Both the position numbers and the translations under genes were made by a program. Shown piece by piece: positions 7,519 to 18,195 of a stretch of 64,000 bases of DNA. Origin of the DNA: JBOFIQ01 sp051654905 (GTDB lineage Bacteria > Actinomycetota > Actinomycetes > Propionibacteriales > Propionibacteriaceae); contig JBOFYY010000159.1 in assembly GCA_051654905.1 (NCBI GenBank), forward strand, positions 186,001-250,000. The letters run 5' to 3'. The notes beneath the pieces are model-generated. The model ran no database searches. It was not told the DNA's origin and saw only the letters and a program-made list of their open reading frames with translations. Position 1 is the stretch's first letter. Each line of letters opens with the position of its first letter.

Positions 7519-10500
7519 GTGCTGGACGTGAACTTCTTCGACGAGCTGCGTATCGGGCTCGCTACAGCGGAACAGATCCGCGAGTGGAGCTACGGCGAGG
7601 TTAAAAAGCCGGAGACCATTAATTACCGTACCCTCAAGCCCGAGCGTGACGGCCTCTTCTGTGAGAAGATCTTTGGCCCCACCCGTGACTGGGAGTGCAC
7701 CTGTGGCAAGTACAAGCGTGTCCGTTTCAAGGGCATCATTTGTGAACGATGTGGCGTTGAGGTCACTCGTTCCAATGTGCGCCGTGATCGTATGGGACAC
7801 ATTGAACTAGCTGCTCCTGTTACTCATATTTGGTACTTCAAGGGCGTTCCTTCGCGCTTGGGATACCTATTAGATATTGCTCCGAAGGACCTGGAAAAGG
7901 TCATTTACTTCGCGGCATACATGATTACTGCTGTTGACGAGGATGCCCGTCATCGTGATCTACCGTCTCTTGAGGCTAAGGTCACTACAGAGCGGGCACA
8001 GATCGAAAAGAAGCGCGACGCTAATATCGAGGCTCGCATGAGCAAGCTTGAGGAGGATTTGGCGCAGCTTGAAGCTGAGGGTGCTAAAGCTGAACTCCGC
8101 AAGAAGGTTCGTGACGCAAGCGAAAAGGAAATCAAGCAGCTGCGTGACCGCGCACAGCGTGATACCGATCGTTTGGATGCAGTGTGGGCACGATTCAAGT
8201 CACTCAAGGTACAAGACCTTGAAGGCGATGAGATCCTTTACCGCGAGATGAAGAATCGCTTTGGTCGTTACTTCGAAGGTTCGATGGGTGCTGCTGCAGT
8301 GCAGCGTCGTCTACAGGACTTCGATCTTGCTTCTGAGGTTGAATCGCTCCGCAACACTATTAAGACAGGCAAGGGGCAGCGTAAGACGCGAGCTCTCAAG
8401 CGGTTGAAGGTAGTTTCGGCATTCCTAGCTACAGGAAATTCTCCGGCAGCAATGGTTCTCGACTGTGTTCCTGTTATTCCGCCAGATCTACGTCCAATGG
8501 TGCAGCTTGATGGTGGACGCTTCGCAACGTCAGACTTGAACGACCTCTACCGTCGAGTTATCAACCGTAATAACCGTCTCAAGCGGCTATTGGATCTTGG
8601 CGCTCCAGAGATCATCGTCAATAACGAAAAGCGTATGCTGCAGGAAGCAGTTGATTCGCTCTTCGATAATGGTCGTCGTGGCCGTCCAGTTACTGGTCCA
8701 GGCAACCGTCCGCTTAAGTCCATTTCGGACATGCTCAAAGGCAAGCAAGGACGATTCCGTCAGAACTTGCTGGGTAAGCGTGTTGATTACTCAGGCCGTT
8801 CAGTTATCGTTGTTGGCCCGCAACTGAAGCTACATCAGTGTGGTCTGCCAAAGGATATGGCGCTAGAGCTGTTCAAGCCTTTCGTTATGAAGCGTCTTGA
8901 TGATCTGAGCTTGGCTCAAAACATCAAGGCCGCCAAGCGCATGGTTGAGCGTCGTCACCCGCATGTTTGGGATGTGCTAGAAGAGGTTATTCGCGAGCAT
9001 CCAGTACTACTCAACCGTGCGCCTACGCTGCACCGTCTGGGTATTCAGGCATTCGAACCTCAGCTGATCGAGGGTAAGGCTATCCAGCTACACCCATTGG
9101 TCTGTGCAGCCTTCAACGCTGACTTTGACGGTGACCAGATGGCTGTCCATCTACCACTATCGGCAGAGGCACAGGCAGAGGCTCGCGTGTTGATGCTTTC
9201 GAGCAATAACATCCTCAAGCCTGCTGATGGTCGTCCGGTGGCATTGCCATCGCACGAGATGATCATCGGCATGTACTTCTTGACAATGGCACTTGATGGT
9301 CAGCCTGGTGAAGGACGTGCATTCTCCTCGGTTGCTGAAGCCATGATGGCTTTTGATCGTGGCGAAATCTCGGTCAGCTCCAAGGTCAAGATTCGGATGA
9401 CAGGTATCGTCCCGCCAGCTGGTAAACAGCTGCGTGCTGACGGTTCGGTTGTTCTGGATACGACGCTGGGGCAGGCTTTATTCAATGAGGCTTTGCCGAA
9501 TGATTACCCATTCGTCGATTTCCTCGTGGGTAAGAAGCAGATTGGCCATATCGTCAATGAGCTAGCTGAGCGTTACATGATGGTTGAGGTAACTCAGGTT
9601 CTGGACGCTTTGAAGGATCTTGGATTCCGTTGGGGTTCACGTTCAGGCGTTACTGTATCTATTTCTGATGTAATGACTCCTCCTAATAAGCCAGAGATTT
9701 TGGCTCGTTACGAGGTCAAGGCTGCCAAGATCGATAAGCTCTATGAACGTGGTCAGGTAACTGAAGAAGAGAAGCGTTCTGAGCTGAACCAGATTTGGAC
9801 TGAAGCTACTGCCGAGCTAACTCAAGCTATGGAAAAGAACTTCACCAAGACCAACCCGATCTTCATGATGGTTGACTCTGGTGCACGAGGCAATATGACT
9901 CAGATGCGTCAGATTGCTGCTATGCGAGGCTTGGTGGCTAACCCGAAGGGTGAGATTATTCCTCGCCCGATCAAGTCGAACTTCCGTGAAGGTCTTTCGG
10001 TTTTGGAGTACTTCATTTCGACACATGGTGGACGTAAGGGACAGGCTGATACCGCTCTACGTACTGCTGACTCGGGTTACTTGACTCGTCGTCTTGTTGA
10101 CGTTTCGCAAGATGTCATCATCCGTGAAGAGGATTGTGGTACTGAGCGTGGTCTGATGAAGTCCATTGCGACGACATCAGCTAGTGGCAAGTTGGTTCTT
10201 GCTGGCGACGTTGAGACAGCTGTTTACGCTCGTACGTTGGCTGAGGATGTGACTGATGCTAAGGGTGAAATTCTCGTAGCTGCAGGAACTGACCTCGGCG
10301 ATGTAAACATTCAGATGCTAGTTGGCACTGGTGTTTCAGAAGTTAAGGTTCGTTCAGTCCTTACCTGTGACGCTGCTGCGGGTGCTTGCGCTATGTGCTA
10401 TGGACGTTCGCTGGCAACCGGCAAGGTTGTTGATGTAGGCGAGGCCGTTGGCATCGTTGCTGCTCAGTCCATTGGCGAGCCTGGTACTCAGTTGACGATG

Positions 10501-11376
10501 CGTACCTTCCATACTGGTGGTGTGGCTGGTGACGACATCACTCAGGGTCTACCTCGTGTACAGGAGCTTTTCGAAGCTCGTACGCCAAAGGGTAAGGCTC
10601 CTATGGCTGGTGCTGCTGGTGTGGTGATGATCGATGAAGGTGATCGCTCTCGTAAGATCATCATCAAGCGTGAAGATGGCGAAGAGGACTTGGAATACCA
10701 GGTACCGCGTCGTATTCGCCTTGAGGTTGCTGATGGCGAACGCGTTGTCGCTGGGCAGCAACTCACCTTCGGTATCCTTGATCCTCAGGATGTGTTGAAC
10801 TTGCGTGGTCTGCGCGCAGTGCAGCAGTTCCTTGTTGACGAGGTTCAGAAGGTGTACGCCACACAGGGCGCTCCGATCCACGATAAGCACATCGAAATCA
10901 TCATTCGCCAGATGTTGCGTCGAGTGACGGTTATCGAGTCTGGTGATACTCAGATGCTTCCAGGTGAGCTAGCTGATCGTCAGTCCTTCGAGAGCGCGAA
11001 CCGCAAGGTAGTAGCTGAAGGACAGCAGCCAGCACAGGGTCGTCCGGTTTTGATGGGTATTACAAAGGCCTCGTTGGCTACCGAATCTTGGCTCTCAGCT
11101 GCCTCCTTCCAGGAGACAACGAAGGTACTTACCGATGCTGCGATCAATGGCAAGTCAGACAAGCTGGTTGGTCTTAAAGAGAATGTTATTCTCGGTAAGC
11201 TCATTCCTGCTGGTACTGGTTTGGATCGTTACCGCGATATCAAGGTGGAGCCTACGGCAGAAGCACGTGCAGCTGCTTACACCGTGAGCTACGACCCGTA
11301 TGATTACGACTTCGGCATGGGATCAGGAGCAGCCATTCCGCTGGACGATATTGATTACGGAAACTTTGGTCTCTGA
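7519..11376 (+). CDS. rpoC: DNA-directed RNA polymerase beta' subunit
   Basis: Beta' carries the catalytic magnesium. The start is GTG at 7519, preceded by AAGGAAAG. The protein is 1285 aa. The N-terminal zinc ribbon uses Cys60, Cys62, Cys75 and Cys78 (ECTCGKYKR...IICERCG). The catalytic NADFDGDQMAVH is near residue 532, and the second zinc site includes CDAAAGACAMC near 950. The trigger-loop stretch AAQSIGEPGTQLTMRTFHTG is intact. The size is typical for actinobacteria. A strong terminator follows. Confidence 0.98.
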   Translation: MLDVNFFDELRIGLATAEQIREWSYGEVKKPETINYRTLKPERDGLFCEKIFGPTRDWECTCGKYKRVRFKGIICERCGVEVTRSNVRRDRMGHIELAAPVTHIWYFKGVPSRLGYLLDIAPKDLEKVIYFAAYMITAVDEDARHRDLPSLEAKVTTERAQIEKKRDANIEARMSKLEEDLAQLEAEGAKAELRKKVRDASEKEIKQLRDRAQRDTDRLDAVWARFKSLKVQDLEGDEILYREMKNRFGRYFEGSMGAAAVQRRLQDFDLASEVESLRNTIKTGKGQRKTRALKRLKVVSAFLATGNSPAAMVLDCVPVIPPDLRPMVQLDGGRFATSDLNDLYRRVINRNNRLKRLLDLGAPEIIVNNEKRMLQEAVDSLFDNGRRGRPVTGPGNRPLKSISDMLKGKQGRFRQNLLGKRVDYSGRSVIVVGPQLKLHQCGLPKDMALELFKPFVMKRLDDLSLAQNIKAAKRMVERRHPHVWDVLEEVIREHPVLLNRAPTLHRLGIQAFEPQLIEGKAIQLHPLVCAAFNADFDGDQMAVHLPLSAEAQAEARVLMLSSNNILKPADGRPVALPSHEMIIGMYFLTMALDGQPGEGRAFSSVAEAMMAFDRGEISVSSKVKIRMTGIVPPAGKQLRADGSVVLDTTLGQALFNEALPNDYPFVDFLVGKKQIGHIVNELAERYMMVEVTQVLDALKDLGFRWGSRSGVTVSISDVMTPPNKPEILARYEVKAAKIDKLYERGQVTEEEKRSELNQIWTEATAELTQAMEKNFTKTNPIFMMVDSGARGNMTQMRQIAAMRGLVANPKGEIIPRPIKSNFREGLSVLEYFISTHGGRKGQADTALRTADSGYLTRRLVDVSQDVIIREEDCGTERGLMKSIATTSASGKLVLAGDVETAVYARTLAEDVTDAKGEILVAAGTDLGDVNIQMLVGTGVSEVKVRSVLTCDAAAGACAMCYGRSLATGKVVDVGEAVGIVAAQSIGEPGTQLTMRTFHTGGVAGDDITQGLPRVQELFEARTPKGKAPMAGAAGVVMIDEGDRSRKIIIKREDGEEDLEYQVPRRIRLEVADGERVVAGQQLTFGILDPQDVLNLRGLRAVQQFLVDEVQKVYATQGAPIHDKHIEIIIRQMLRRVTVIESGDTQMLPGELADRQSFESANRKVVAEGQQPAQGRPVLMGITKASLATESWLSAASFQETTKVLTDAAINGKSDKLVGLKENVILGKLIPAGTGLDRYRDIKVEPTAEARAAAYTVSYDPYDYDFGMGSGAAIPLDDIDYGNFGL

Positions 11377-11396
11377 CCTTTAGTAATTTCATAAAG

Positions 11397-11438
11397 CGGT
11401 GGGACAGTTGCTTCGGCACTGTCCCACCGTTCTTTTTA
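11397..11438 (+). terminator. Rho-independent terminator after rpoC
   Basis: CGGTGGGACAGT (11397-11408) pairs with ACTGTCCCACCG (11418-11429) around a TGCTTCGGC loop, then TTCTTTTTA. It ends the rpoBC transcript. Confidence 0.93.
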
Positions 11439-11498
11439 TGGGATATGGGTTCGCGGCAGTATTTCTCTAGGGTTAAGAAAGACCGCTAAGCTTCTATT

Positions 11499-11957
11499 AT
11501 GCGTATTGCTGTTGGATCAGATCATGCCGGTTTCGCGATGAAAGAAATTATTCGTGAGTATGTTGTTTCGTTGGGACATGAGGTGCTTCATCTGGGGCCA
11601 GAAACTGCTGAGCGTACTGACTACCCACTCTGGGGTGCTGCTGTTGGGCGTTCGGTAGTTAACGGGGAAGCTGATTTAGGTATTGCGATATGCGGTTCTG
11701 GAGTAGGTATCTCCATTGCGGCCAACAAAGTTCCAGGCGTGCGTGCAGCTTGTGTTTCTGAGCCGTATTCGGCTCGTTACTGCCGTTTACACAATAATGC
11801 CAATGTGTTGTGTTTTGGAGGGAGAGTAGTGGGGGAGGATGTGGCTCGACTTCTCGTAGATGAGTTCTTGGGGGCTTCTTTTGAAGGCGGACGGCATGCT
11901 GAGCGAGTAGCGCTAATCGGTCAGCTAGACAAGGAGCATACTGCTGCGGCATCGTAA
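11499..11957 (+). CDS. rpiB: Ribose-5-phosphate isomerase B
   Basis: RpiB interconverts ribose 5-phosphate and ribulose 5-phosphate in the non-oxidative pentose phosphate pathway. The 152-aa protein has the RpiB signature: GSDHAG at residues 6-11, the active-site Cys65 in ICGSGVGISIAANKVPGVRAA, and His98 in YCRLHNNANVL. The family divides into true RpiB and related sugar isomerases; the Cys65 and SDHAG pattern favours RpiB. It stands alone between the rpoC terminator and the str operon. Confidence 0.92.
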   Translation: MRIAVGSDHAGFAMKEIIREYVVSLGHEVLHLGPETAERTDYPLWGAAVGRSVVNGEADLGIAICGSGVGISIAANKVPGVRAACVSEPYSARYCRLHNNANVLCFGGRVVGEDVARLLVDEFLGASFEGGRHAERVALIGQLDKEHTAAAS

Positions 11958-12270
11958 ACTGGTATTTGTCGACAGCATCTAAAAAGTTTTTCGGTGTGTC
12001 GCCTTGACCAGCGATTTTGACCCAAAGCCTTAGGCGAGATAGCCTTATGTATTGGTTCGGCATGTCCCGAGCCACGTGCGCGTCCCTTCGCTTCCGGCAC
12101 CTTCTCGTTGCGAGGTGAATCGGCTGGAGTCGTGGAGCGTACGGCAGTGATGTGATTTCTTGAAAGTAGCCGCCTGTTGCTGGGTCGGGTATCGGAGGGA
12201 ATGAAGGTTTCTGCGCAGTTAAGTGGAGCGAACCCGCTCACACTTCAGACAACGAAAGAGATTTAGGCCA
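11958..12270 (+). promoter_or_regulatory. rpsL upstream region and leader
   Basis: A 313-base gap with no convincing gene. TTGACC at 12017-12022 with TAGCCT at 12040-12045 (17-base spacing) is a plausible promoter. Just before rpsL, AAGTGGAGCG (12221-12230) pairs with CGCTCACACTT (12235-12245) with one bulge. The str operon leader is a likely control site, but no known RNA family is recognised. Confidence 0.4.
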
Positions 12271-12642
12271 GTGCCTACTATTCAGCAGCTGGTCCGCAAG
12301 GGCCGGACCGATAAGGTCAGCAAGAATAAGACCCCCGCGCTTAAGGGTTCCCCGCAGCGCCGCGGCGTGTGCACTCGTGTGTACACCACTACTCCTAAGA
12401 AGCCGAACTCGGCTCTTCGTAAAGTAGCCCGTGTGCGTTTGTCATCTGGTATTGAGGTGACTGCGTACATCCCAGGCGTCGGACATAACCTTCAGGAGCA
12501 CTCAATGGTGCTCGTGCGTGGTGGTCGTGTTAAGGACCTCCCGGGTGTTCGTTACAAGATCATTCGTGGCGCTCTCGATACGCAGGGTGTTAAGAACCGC
12601 AAGCAGGCTCGTAGCCGCTACGGCGCAAAGAAGGAGAAGTAA
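12271..12642 (+). CDS. rpsL: 30S ribosomal protein S12
   Basis: S12 sits at the decoding centre and governs accuracy. The GTG at 12271 is chosen since it gives the canonical MPTIQQLVRKGR start and 123 aa; the open frame from 12223 adds 16 non-conserved residues. The streptomycin-site stretches TPKKPNSALRKVARVRL and GGRVKDLPGVRY keep their lysines, so this is the streptomycin-sensitive form. The stop overlaps the rpsG ATG by one base (TAATG). Confidence 0.97.
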   Translation: MPTIQQLVRKGRTDKVSKNKTPALKGSPQRRGVCTRVYTTTPKKPNSALRKVARVRLSSGIEVTAYIPGVGHNLQEHSMVLVRGGRVKDLPGVRYKIIRGALDTQGVKNRKQARSRYGAKKEK

Positions 12643-13112
12643 TGCCTCGCAAGGGTCCCGCTCCCAAGCGTCCCGTAATGGTGGATCCGGTTTACGGTTC
12701 CCCAGTCGTTTCTCAGCTCGTCAGCAAGATTTTGCTTGATGGCAAGAAGACCACGGCGCAGAACATCGTTTACACCGCCCTCGAAGGCACCCGTGAGAAG
12801 ACCGGCATCGATCCGGTTCAGACTCTCAAGCGCGCGCTGGACAATGTCCGCCCCGCCGTTGAGGTTCGCTCACGTCGTGTTGGCGGCGCTACCTACCAGG
12901 TTCCAGTCGAGGTAAAGCCGGCTCGCGCTAACACGCTTGCTATGCGTTGGCTCGTCGGATACTCCCGTCAGCGTCGTGAGAAGACGATGGCCGAGCGTCT
13001 CATGAATGAGATCCTAGATGCCTCCAACGGCCTAGGTGCTGCGGTCAAGAAGCGCGAAGATACGCACAAGATGGCTGAAGCCAACCGTGCCTTCGCTCAC
13101 TACCGCTGGTGA
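12642..13112 (+). CDS. rpsG: 30S ribosomal protein S7
   Basis: S7 nucleates assembly of the 30S head and contacts E-site tRNA. The 156-aa length is standard. It begins MPRKGPAPKRPVMVDPVYGS, and LANELMDA-type helices appear as LMNEILDASNGLGAAVKKRE. It is translationally coupled to rpsL through the one-base overlap, with fusA 41 bases downstream. Confidence 0.98.
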   Translation: MPRKGPAPKRPVMVDPVYGSPVVSQLVSKILLDGKKTTAQNIVYTALEGTREKTGIDPVQTLKRALDNVRPAVEVRSRRVGGATYQVPVEVKPARANTLAMRWLVGYSRQRREKTMAERLMNEILDASNGLGAAVKKREDTHKMAEANRAFAHYRW

Positions 13113-13153
13113 TCAGCGCGTTCCCTAACCACTTCAACGGATAAGGATCCCGA

Positions 13154-15265
13154 GTGTCCATCGACATCAATGTCGACCTGCACAAGGTTCGCAATATCGG
13201 CATCATGGCTCACATCGATGCTGGCAAGACCACCACGACTGAGCGCATCCTGTTCTACACCGGTATTACCTACAAAATCGGTGAAGTTCATGACGGCGCT
13301 GCCACCATGGACTGGATGGAGCAGGAGCAGGAGCGTGGTATCACGATTACTTCTGCTGCTACCACCTGTTTCTGGGACAACCACCAGATCAACATCATCG
13401 ATACCCCCGGACACGTGGACTTCACCATGGAGGTGGAGCGTTCGCTCCGCGTCCTTGACGGTGCTGTCGCCGTATTCGACGGTGTAGCTGGTGTTGAACC
13501 GCAGTCGCAGACCGTATGGCGTCAGGCCACGAAGTACAACGTTCCGCGTATCTGCTACTTCAACAAGATGGACCGTACTGGTGCATCGTTCGACCACTGC
13601 CTAAAGACAGTTAAGGAACGCCTTATGGCGAACCCAATTGTCATTCAGCTGCCTATCGGTGCCGAGCAGGAATTCCGTGGCGTCATCGATTTAGTTCAGA
13701 TGAAGGCATACATGTGGGAGCTAGACGTTAAGCCGGCTCTTGTCGACTACGAACTGGTTGAGATTCCAGCCGAGCATATGGATCGGGCTATTGAAGGCCG
13801 CGCCGAAATGCTCGAAACTCTGGCTGACATGGATGATGAGTTCGCTGAGCTCTACCTTGATGCCGAGGATCATGACGCAATTGAAATTTCAGTCATTAAG
13901 GCTGCGATCCGTCGTTCGGTTCTCGACAATAAGGGCAATGCCATCGTCTGTGGTACATCGTTCAAAAACAAGGGTGTCCAGCCGCTGCTTGACGCCATTG
14001 TCGATTACCTTCCATCGCCGCTCGATATCCCCGCCATTGACGGCTACAAGCCAGGCAATGAAGCAGTGGAGCTAGAGCGTCACCCAGCTAATGATGAGCC
14101 ACTTTCGGCGCTAGCTTTCAAGATCGCAGCTGACCCGCATTTGGGTAAGTTGACCTTCGTTCGAGTTTACTCGGGTGTTCTTGAAGCTGGTACTCAGGTT
14201 CTTAACGGAACCAAGGGTAAGAAAGAGCGCATCGGTAAGATCTACCAGATGCATGCCAATAAGCGCGAAGAACTATCCGCTATTGGTGCGGGTATGATTT
14301 GCGCCGTCATGGGACTCAAGGACACCGGAACCGGTGAAACCTTGTGTGATCCAGCCAACCCAATCATTTTGGAGTCCATGGAATTCCCGGCTCCAGTTAT
14401 TGAGCAGGCTATCGAGCCCAAGACTAAGTCTGACCAGGAGAAGCTCGGTATGGCGATTCAGCGCCTTGCCGAAGAAGATCCAACCTTCCGCGTCCATACG
14501 GATGAGGAAACCGGACAGACCATCATCGCTGGTATGGGAGAGCTGCACCTAGAGATCTTGATTGACCGCATGAAGCGTGAATTCAAGGTTGAGGCCAATG
14601 TTGGTAAGCCACAGGTTGCTTACCGCGAAACATTGCGTCGCAAGGCTGAGCACGTCGAATACACCCACAAGAAGCAGTCGGGTGGTTCGGGTCAGTACGG
14701 CAAGGTCGTTATCACGATTGAGCCGCAGGAGCCGGGCTTCGGCTACGAATTCGTCAATGGTGTTACCGGTGGACGTATTCCTCGCGAATACATTCCTGCC
14801 GTTGATGCTGGCATCAAGGACGCCATGCAGTTCGGTGTTCTTGCTGGCTACGCTGTTGAAGATATTAAGGTTACCCTCGAAGATGGCGCCTACCATGACG
14901 TTGACTCTTCGGAAATGGCCTTCAAGATCGCCGGTTCTATGGCCTTCAAAGAAGCTGCACGCAAAGCCGATCCGGCTCTGCTGGAGCCATTGATGGCTGT
15001 CGAAGTTACCACACCTGAGGATTACTTAGGTACAGTTATCGGTGATATCAACGCACGTCGCGGACAGATTCGTGAAATGGACGAAGTCCATGGAAACAAG
15101 GTTGTTCGTGCCGCTGTACCGCTATCGGAGATGTTCGGCTATGTCGGCGATCTTCGTTCCAAGACCTCAGGGCAGGCTTCGTACTCCATGGAGTTCGATT
15201 CCTACGCTGAGACTCCCAAGAATATCTCTGATGAGATCATTCAGAAGGCTCGTGGCGGCGAGTAA
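13154..15265 (+). CDS. fusA: Elongation factor G
   Basis: EF-G drives translocation and, with RRF, ribosome recycling. The start is GTG at 13154 after AAGGAT. The 703-aa protein has all GTPase motifs: AHIDAGKTTTTE (19-30), RGITITSAATTCFW switch I, DTPGHVDFT and NKMDR. Domain IV includes SGGSGQYGKVVI and domain V ends near FDSYAETP. Third gene of the str operon. Confidence 0.98.
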   Translation: MSIDINVDLHKVRNIGIMAHIDAGKTTTTERILFYTGITYKIGEVHDGAATMDWMEQEQERGITITSAATTCFWDNHQINIIDTPGHVDFTMEVERSLRVLDGAVAVFDGVAGVEPQSQTVWRQATKYNVPRICYFNKMDRTGASFDHCLKTVKERLMANPIVIQLPIGAEQEFRGVIDLVQMKAYMWELDVKPALVDYELVEIPAEHMDRAIEGRAEMLETLADMDDEFAELYLDAEDHDAIEISVIKAAIRRSVLDNKGNAIVCGTSFKNKGVQPLLDAIVDYLPSPLDIPAIDGYKPGNEAVELERHPANDEPLSALAFKIAADPHLGKLTFVRVYSGVLEAGTQVLNGTKGKKERIGKIYQMHANKREELSAIGAGMICAVMGLKDTGTGETLCDPANPIILESMEFPAPVIEQAIEPKTKSDQEKLGMAIQRLAEEDPTFRVHTDEETGQTIIAGMGELHLEILIDRMKREFKVEANVGKPQVAYRETLRRKAEHVEYTHKKQSGGSGQYGKVVITIEPQEPGFGYEFVNGVTGGRIPREYIPAVDAGIKDAMQFGVLAGYAVEDIKVTLEDGAYHDVDSSEMAFKIAGSMAFKEAARKADPALLEPLMAVEVTTPEDYLGTVIGDINARRGQIREMDEVHGNKVVRAAVPLSEMFGYVGDLRSKTSGQASYSMEFDSYAETPKNISDEIIQKARGGE

Positions 15266-15285
15266 AAACTAAATTTTGAGTATGA

Positions 15286-15326
15286 GGGGCAGGAAAAATT
15301 CCTGTTGGAGTTGACTCTCCTGCCCC
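15286..15326 (+). terminator. Possible terminator or leader hairpin between fusA and tuf
   Basis: GGGGCAGGA (15286-15294) pairs with TCCTGCCCC (15318-15326) over a 23-base loop. No T tract follows, so termination is uncertain. A second hairpin, GTTGAGTCCTC/GAGGATCAAC (15342-15366, one bulge), lies closer to tuf, and TTGACT at 15311-15316 could be a -35 element for tuf. Confidence 0.4.
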
Positions 15327-15430
15327 TTGTGCACAAAACTGGTTGAGTCCTCTATCGAGGATCAACTACTCTGTCAGTAGAAGTAAACCACGCTCCGCGA
15401 CCGCGGTGCATTCAACAACAAGGAGCCCCA

Positions 15431-16624
<1,194 letters not shown>

Positions 16625-16657
16625 TCTTAACTAACGCAGGCACTGCCTGATCGTTTT

Positions 16658-16695
16658 AGAAGATCCGCTTCCCTTAACCGGGGAGCGGATCTTCT
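16658..16695. terminator. Strong hairpin between convergent tuf and cobS
   Basis: AGAAGATCCGCTTCCC (16658-16673) pairs with GGGGAGCGGATCTTCT (16680-16695), a 16-base stem with one G-T pair. No long T tract follows on either strand, but the position after tuf fits a terminator. I see nothing else in the rest of the gap to 16870. Confidence 0.65.
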
Positions 16696-16870
16696 GCGTT
16701 ATAACGATCTTCGATATTTGGGAACAGGTTCAAATAATGTAACTAGGCGACGTAAGATTTGAGAATTGCTGGAGACTTGTAGCGGGCAGGCGGGGATGAA
16801 ATCCCAGCGTCCAAAAATTAGGTAACTTTGAGATCAAAGCCAACTGGTTGAAAAGCTCATAGCGTCAAAA

Positions 16871-17647
16871 TTATGAAGAAACAGCAATAACCAGAATTAG
16901 CCAAGCAGCTAACTGTCCTACTTCAACTAAAGATCCAAACATATCCCCAGTTAGACCTCCCAGCCGGAGTAGTAGATGTTTACGCCAGAGTAGATCAACT
17001 AGTAGCGAACCTACTGCCGCGGCACAGGCGTAGAGCACACCAGCCCAGCTACCAGCCCAGAACCCTACTCCAGCTAGTGTCGCAATAAGTAATGCTGTGG
17101 AGCTAACTGCTTGCCAGCCAGGAGTAACCTCAGCAAATAGCGAACCAAAACCACCTGGGCGGATACAAGGAATCCCGCGTCGAGTAGCGAGCAAAATACT
17201 GGCGCGACCGATAGCTGGCCCCAGTAAAGCCGCGACGATAAGCCACTGCCAGCTAGGCAGAGATCCTAAGAGTGCTGCCCCCAACAATAGATCAAGAACT
17301 AGGGTGGCAACTCCCATCGGTCCAATATCAGATTTTTTCATGATGGTAAGGGCAACATCGATACTTTGTCGCGACCCTAACCCGTCGGCAGTATCAGCGA
17401 TACCATCAAGATGCATAGCGCCAGTAGTGGCTGAGAGCACTGTCAGGACTGTAATACCAGCTAAGAAACCCATACCAGTGCGCCACCACAAGAGGCCTCC
17501 TACGATTGCGCTGAGCGCTCCAAGGATAAGACCTAGCCATGGCATCACTACTACCGCACGACGGGCATCGTCGCGATCAACGTTGAGCAGTGGTGGAACC
17601 GGAATGATCGTGAAAAAACTAAAACTAGCCCGAAATGCCCGGATCAT
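16871..17647 (-). CDS. cobS: Adenosylcobinamide-GDP ribazoletransferase (cobalamin synthase)
   Basis: CobS joins adenosylcobinamide-GDP with alpha-ribazole (or its phosphate), the last membrane-bound step of cobalamin synthesis. The 258-aa product has the CobS N-terminus with FFTIIPVP, the conserved acidic motif HLDGIADTADGLGS at about 79-92, KKSDIGPMGVATL, and several hydrophobic segments. The start overlaps the end of cobU by four bases. Last gene of the minus-strand operon. Confidence 0.95.
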   Translation of the reverse strand: MIRAFRASFSFFTIIPVPPLLNVDRDDARRAVVVMPWLGLILGALSAIVGGLLWWRTGMGFLAGITVLTVLSATTGAMHLDGIADTADGLGSRQSIDVALTIMKKSDIGPMGVATLVLDLLLGAALLGSLPSWQWLIVAALLGPAIGRASILLATRRGIPCIRPGGFGSLFAEVTPGWQAVSSTALLIATLAGVGFWAGSWAGVLYACAAAVGSLLVDLLWRKHLLLRLGGLTGDMFGSLVEVGQLAAWLILVIAVSS

Positions 17648-18195
17648 GACTTAGCCCCGTTGCTCTTTATCGGAACACCTATCCCAGCGACGTAGAACGT
17701 AACCTCATCACAGATAGCAGCAAGATTAGCGTTGAGCCGACCCAGCTCGTCGGCGAATAGTCGTCCGGAAGCATAAGCTGGTACTACGCCCCAACCCACC
17801 TCATTAGTGACCAAAATGACATCACGATGAGTGTTTTTTACAGCAGTTACTAAGTCTTCGCAGTGCTGACGAGCGGCTTGAAGACAAGTTTGCGGTAGCG
17901 GTTCCTGCCAGCATTCAGTTTGCGTCAAGATACGCGTTAGCCAGACACCGATACAGTCAACAAGAACTACAGCACTATCATCACGCGATAGTTCGCCGGC
18001 AATGTCTAACGTCTCTAGGACATTCCAATGTGCAGGGCGACGACTTTCATGCAGGCGAATACGAGATTGCCATTCGGGATCGTCGTCGCGTCGCTGGGAA
18101 GTTGCTAGGTAAGTGACATTTGGGTAAGTAAGAGCGATTTGTTCGCCGTGATGAGATTTTCCTGAGCGAACGCCGCCGGTGAGAAGCATCTTCAT
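17644..18195 (-). CDS. cobU: Adenosylcobinamide kinase / adenosylcobinamide-phosphate guanylyltransferase
   Basis: CobU phosphorylates adenosylcobinamide and then activates it with GTP for CobS. The 183-aa protein begins with the P-loop GGVRSGKSHHGEQ (about 7-19), followed by TYLATSQ, the HESRRPAHW motif carrying the guanylylated-histidine region, and VLVDCIGVWLTR. It overlaps both neighbours by four bases, a sign of translational coupling. Confidence 0.94.
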   Translation of the reverse strand: MKMLLTGGVRSGKSHHGEQIALTYPNVTYLATSQRRDDDPEWQSRIRLHESRRPAHWNVLETLDIAGELSRDDSAVVLVDCIGVWLTRILTQTECWQEPLPQTCLQAARQHCEDLVTAVKNTHRDVILVTNEVGWGVVPAYASGRLFADELGRLNANLAAICDEVTFYVAGIGVPIKSNGAKS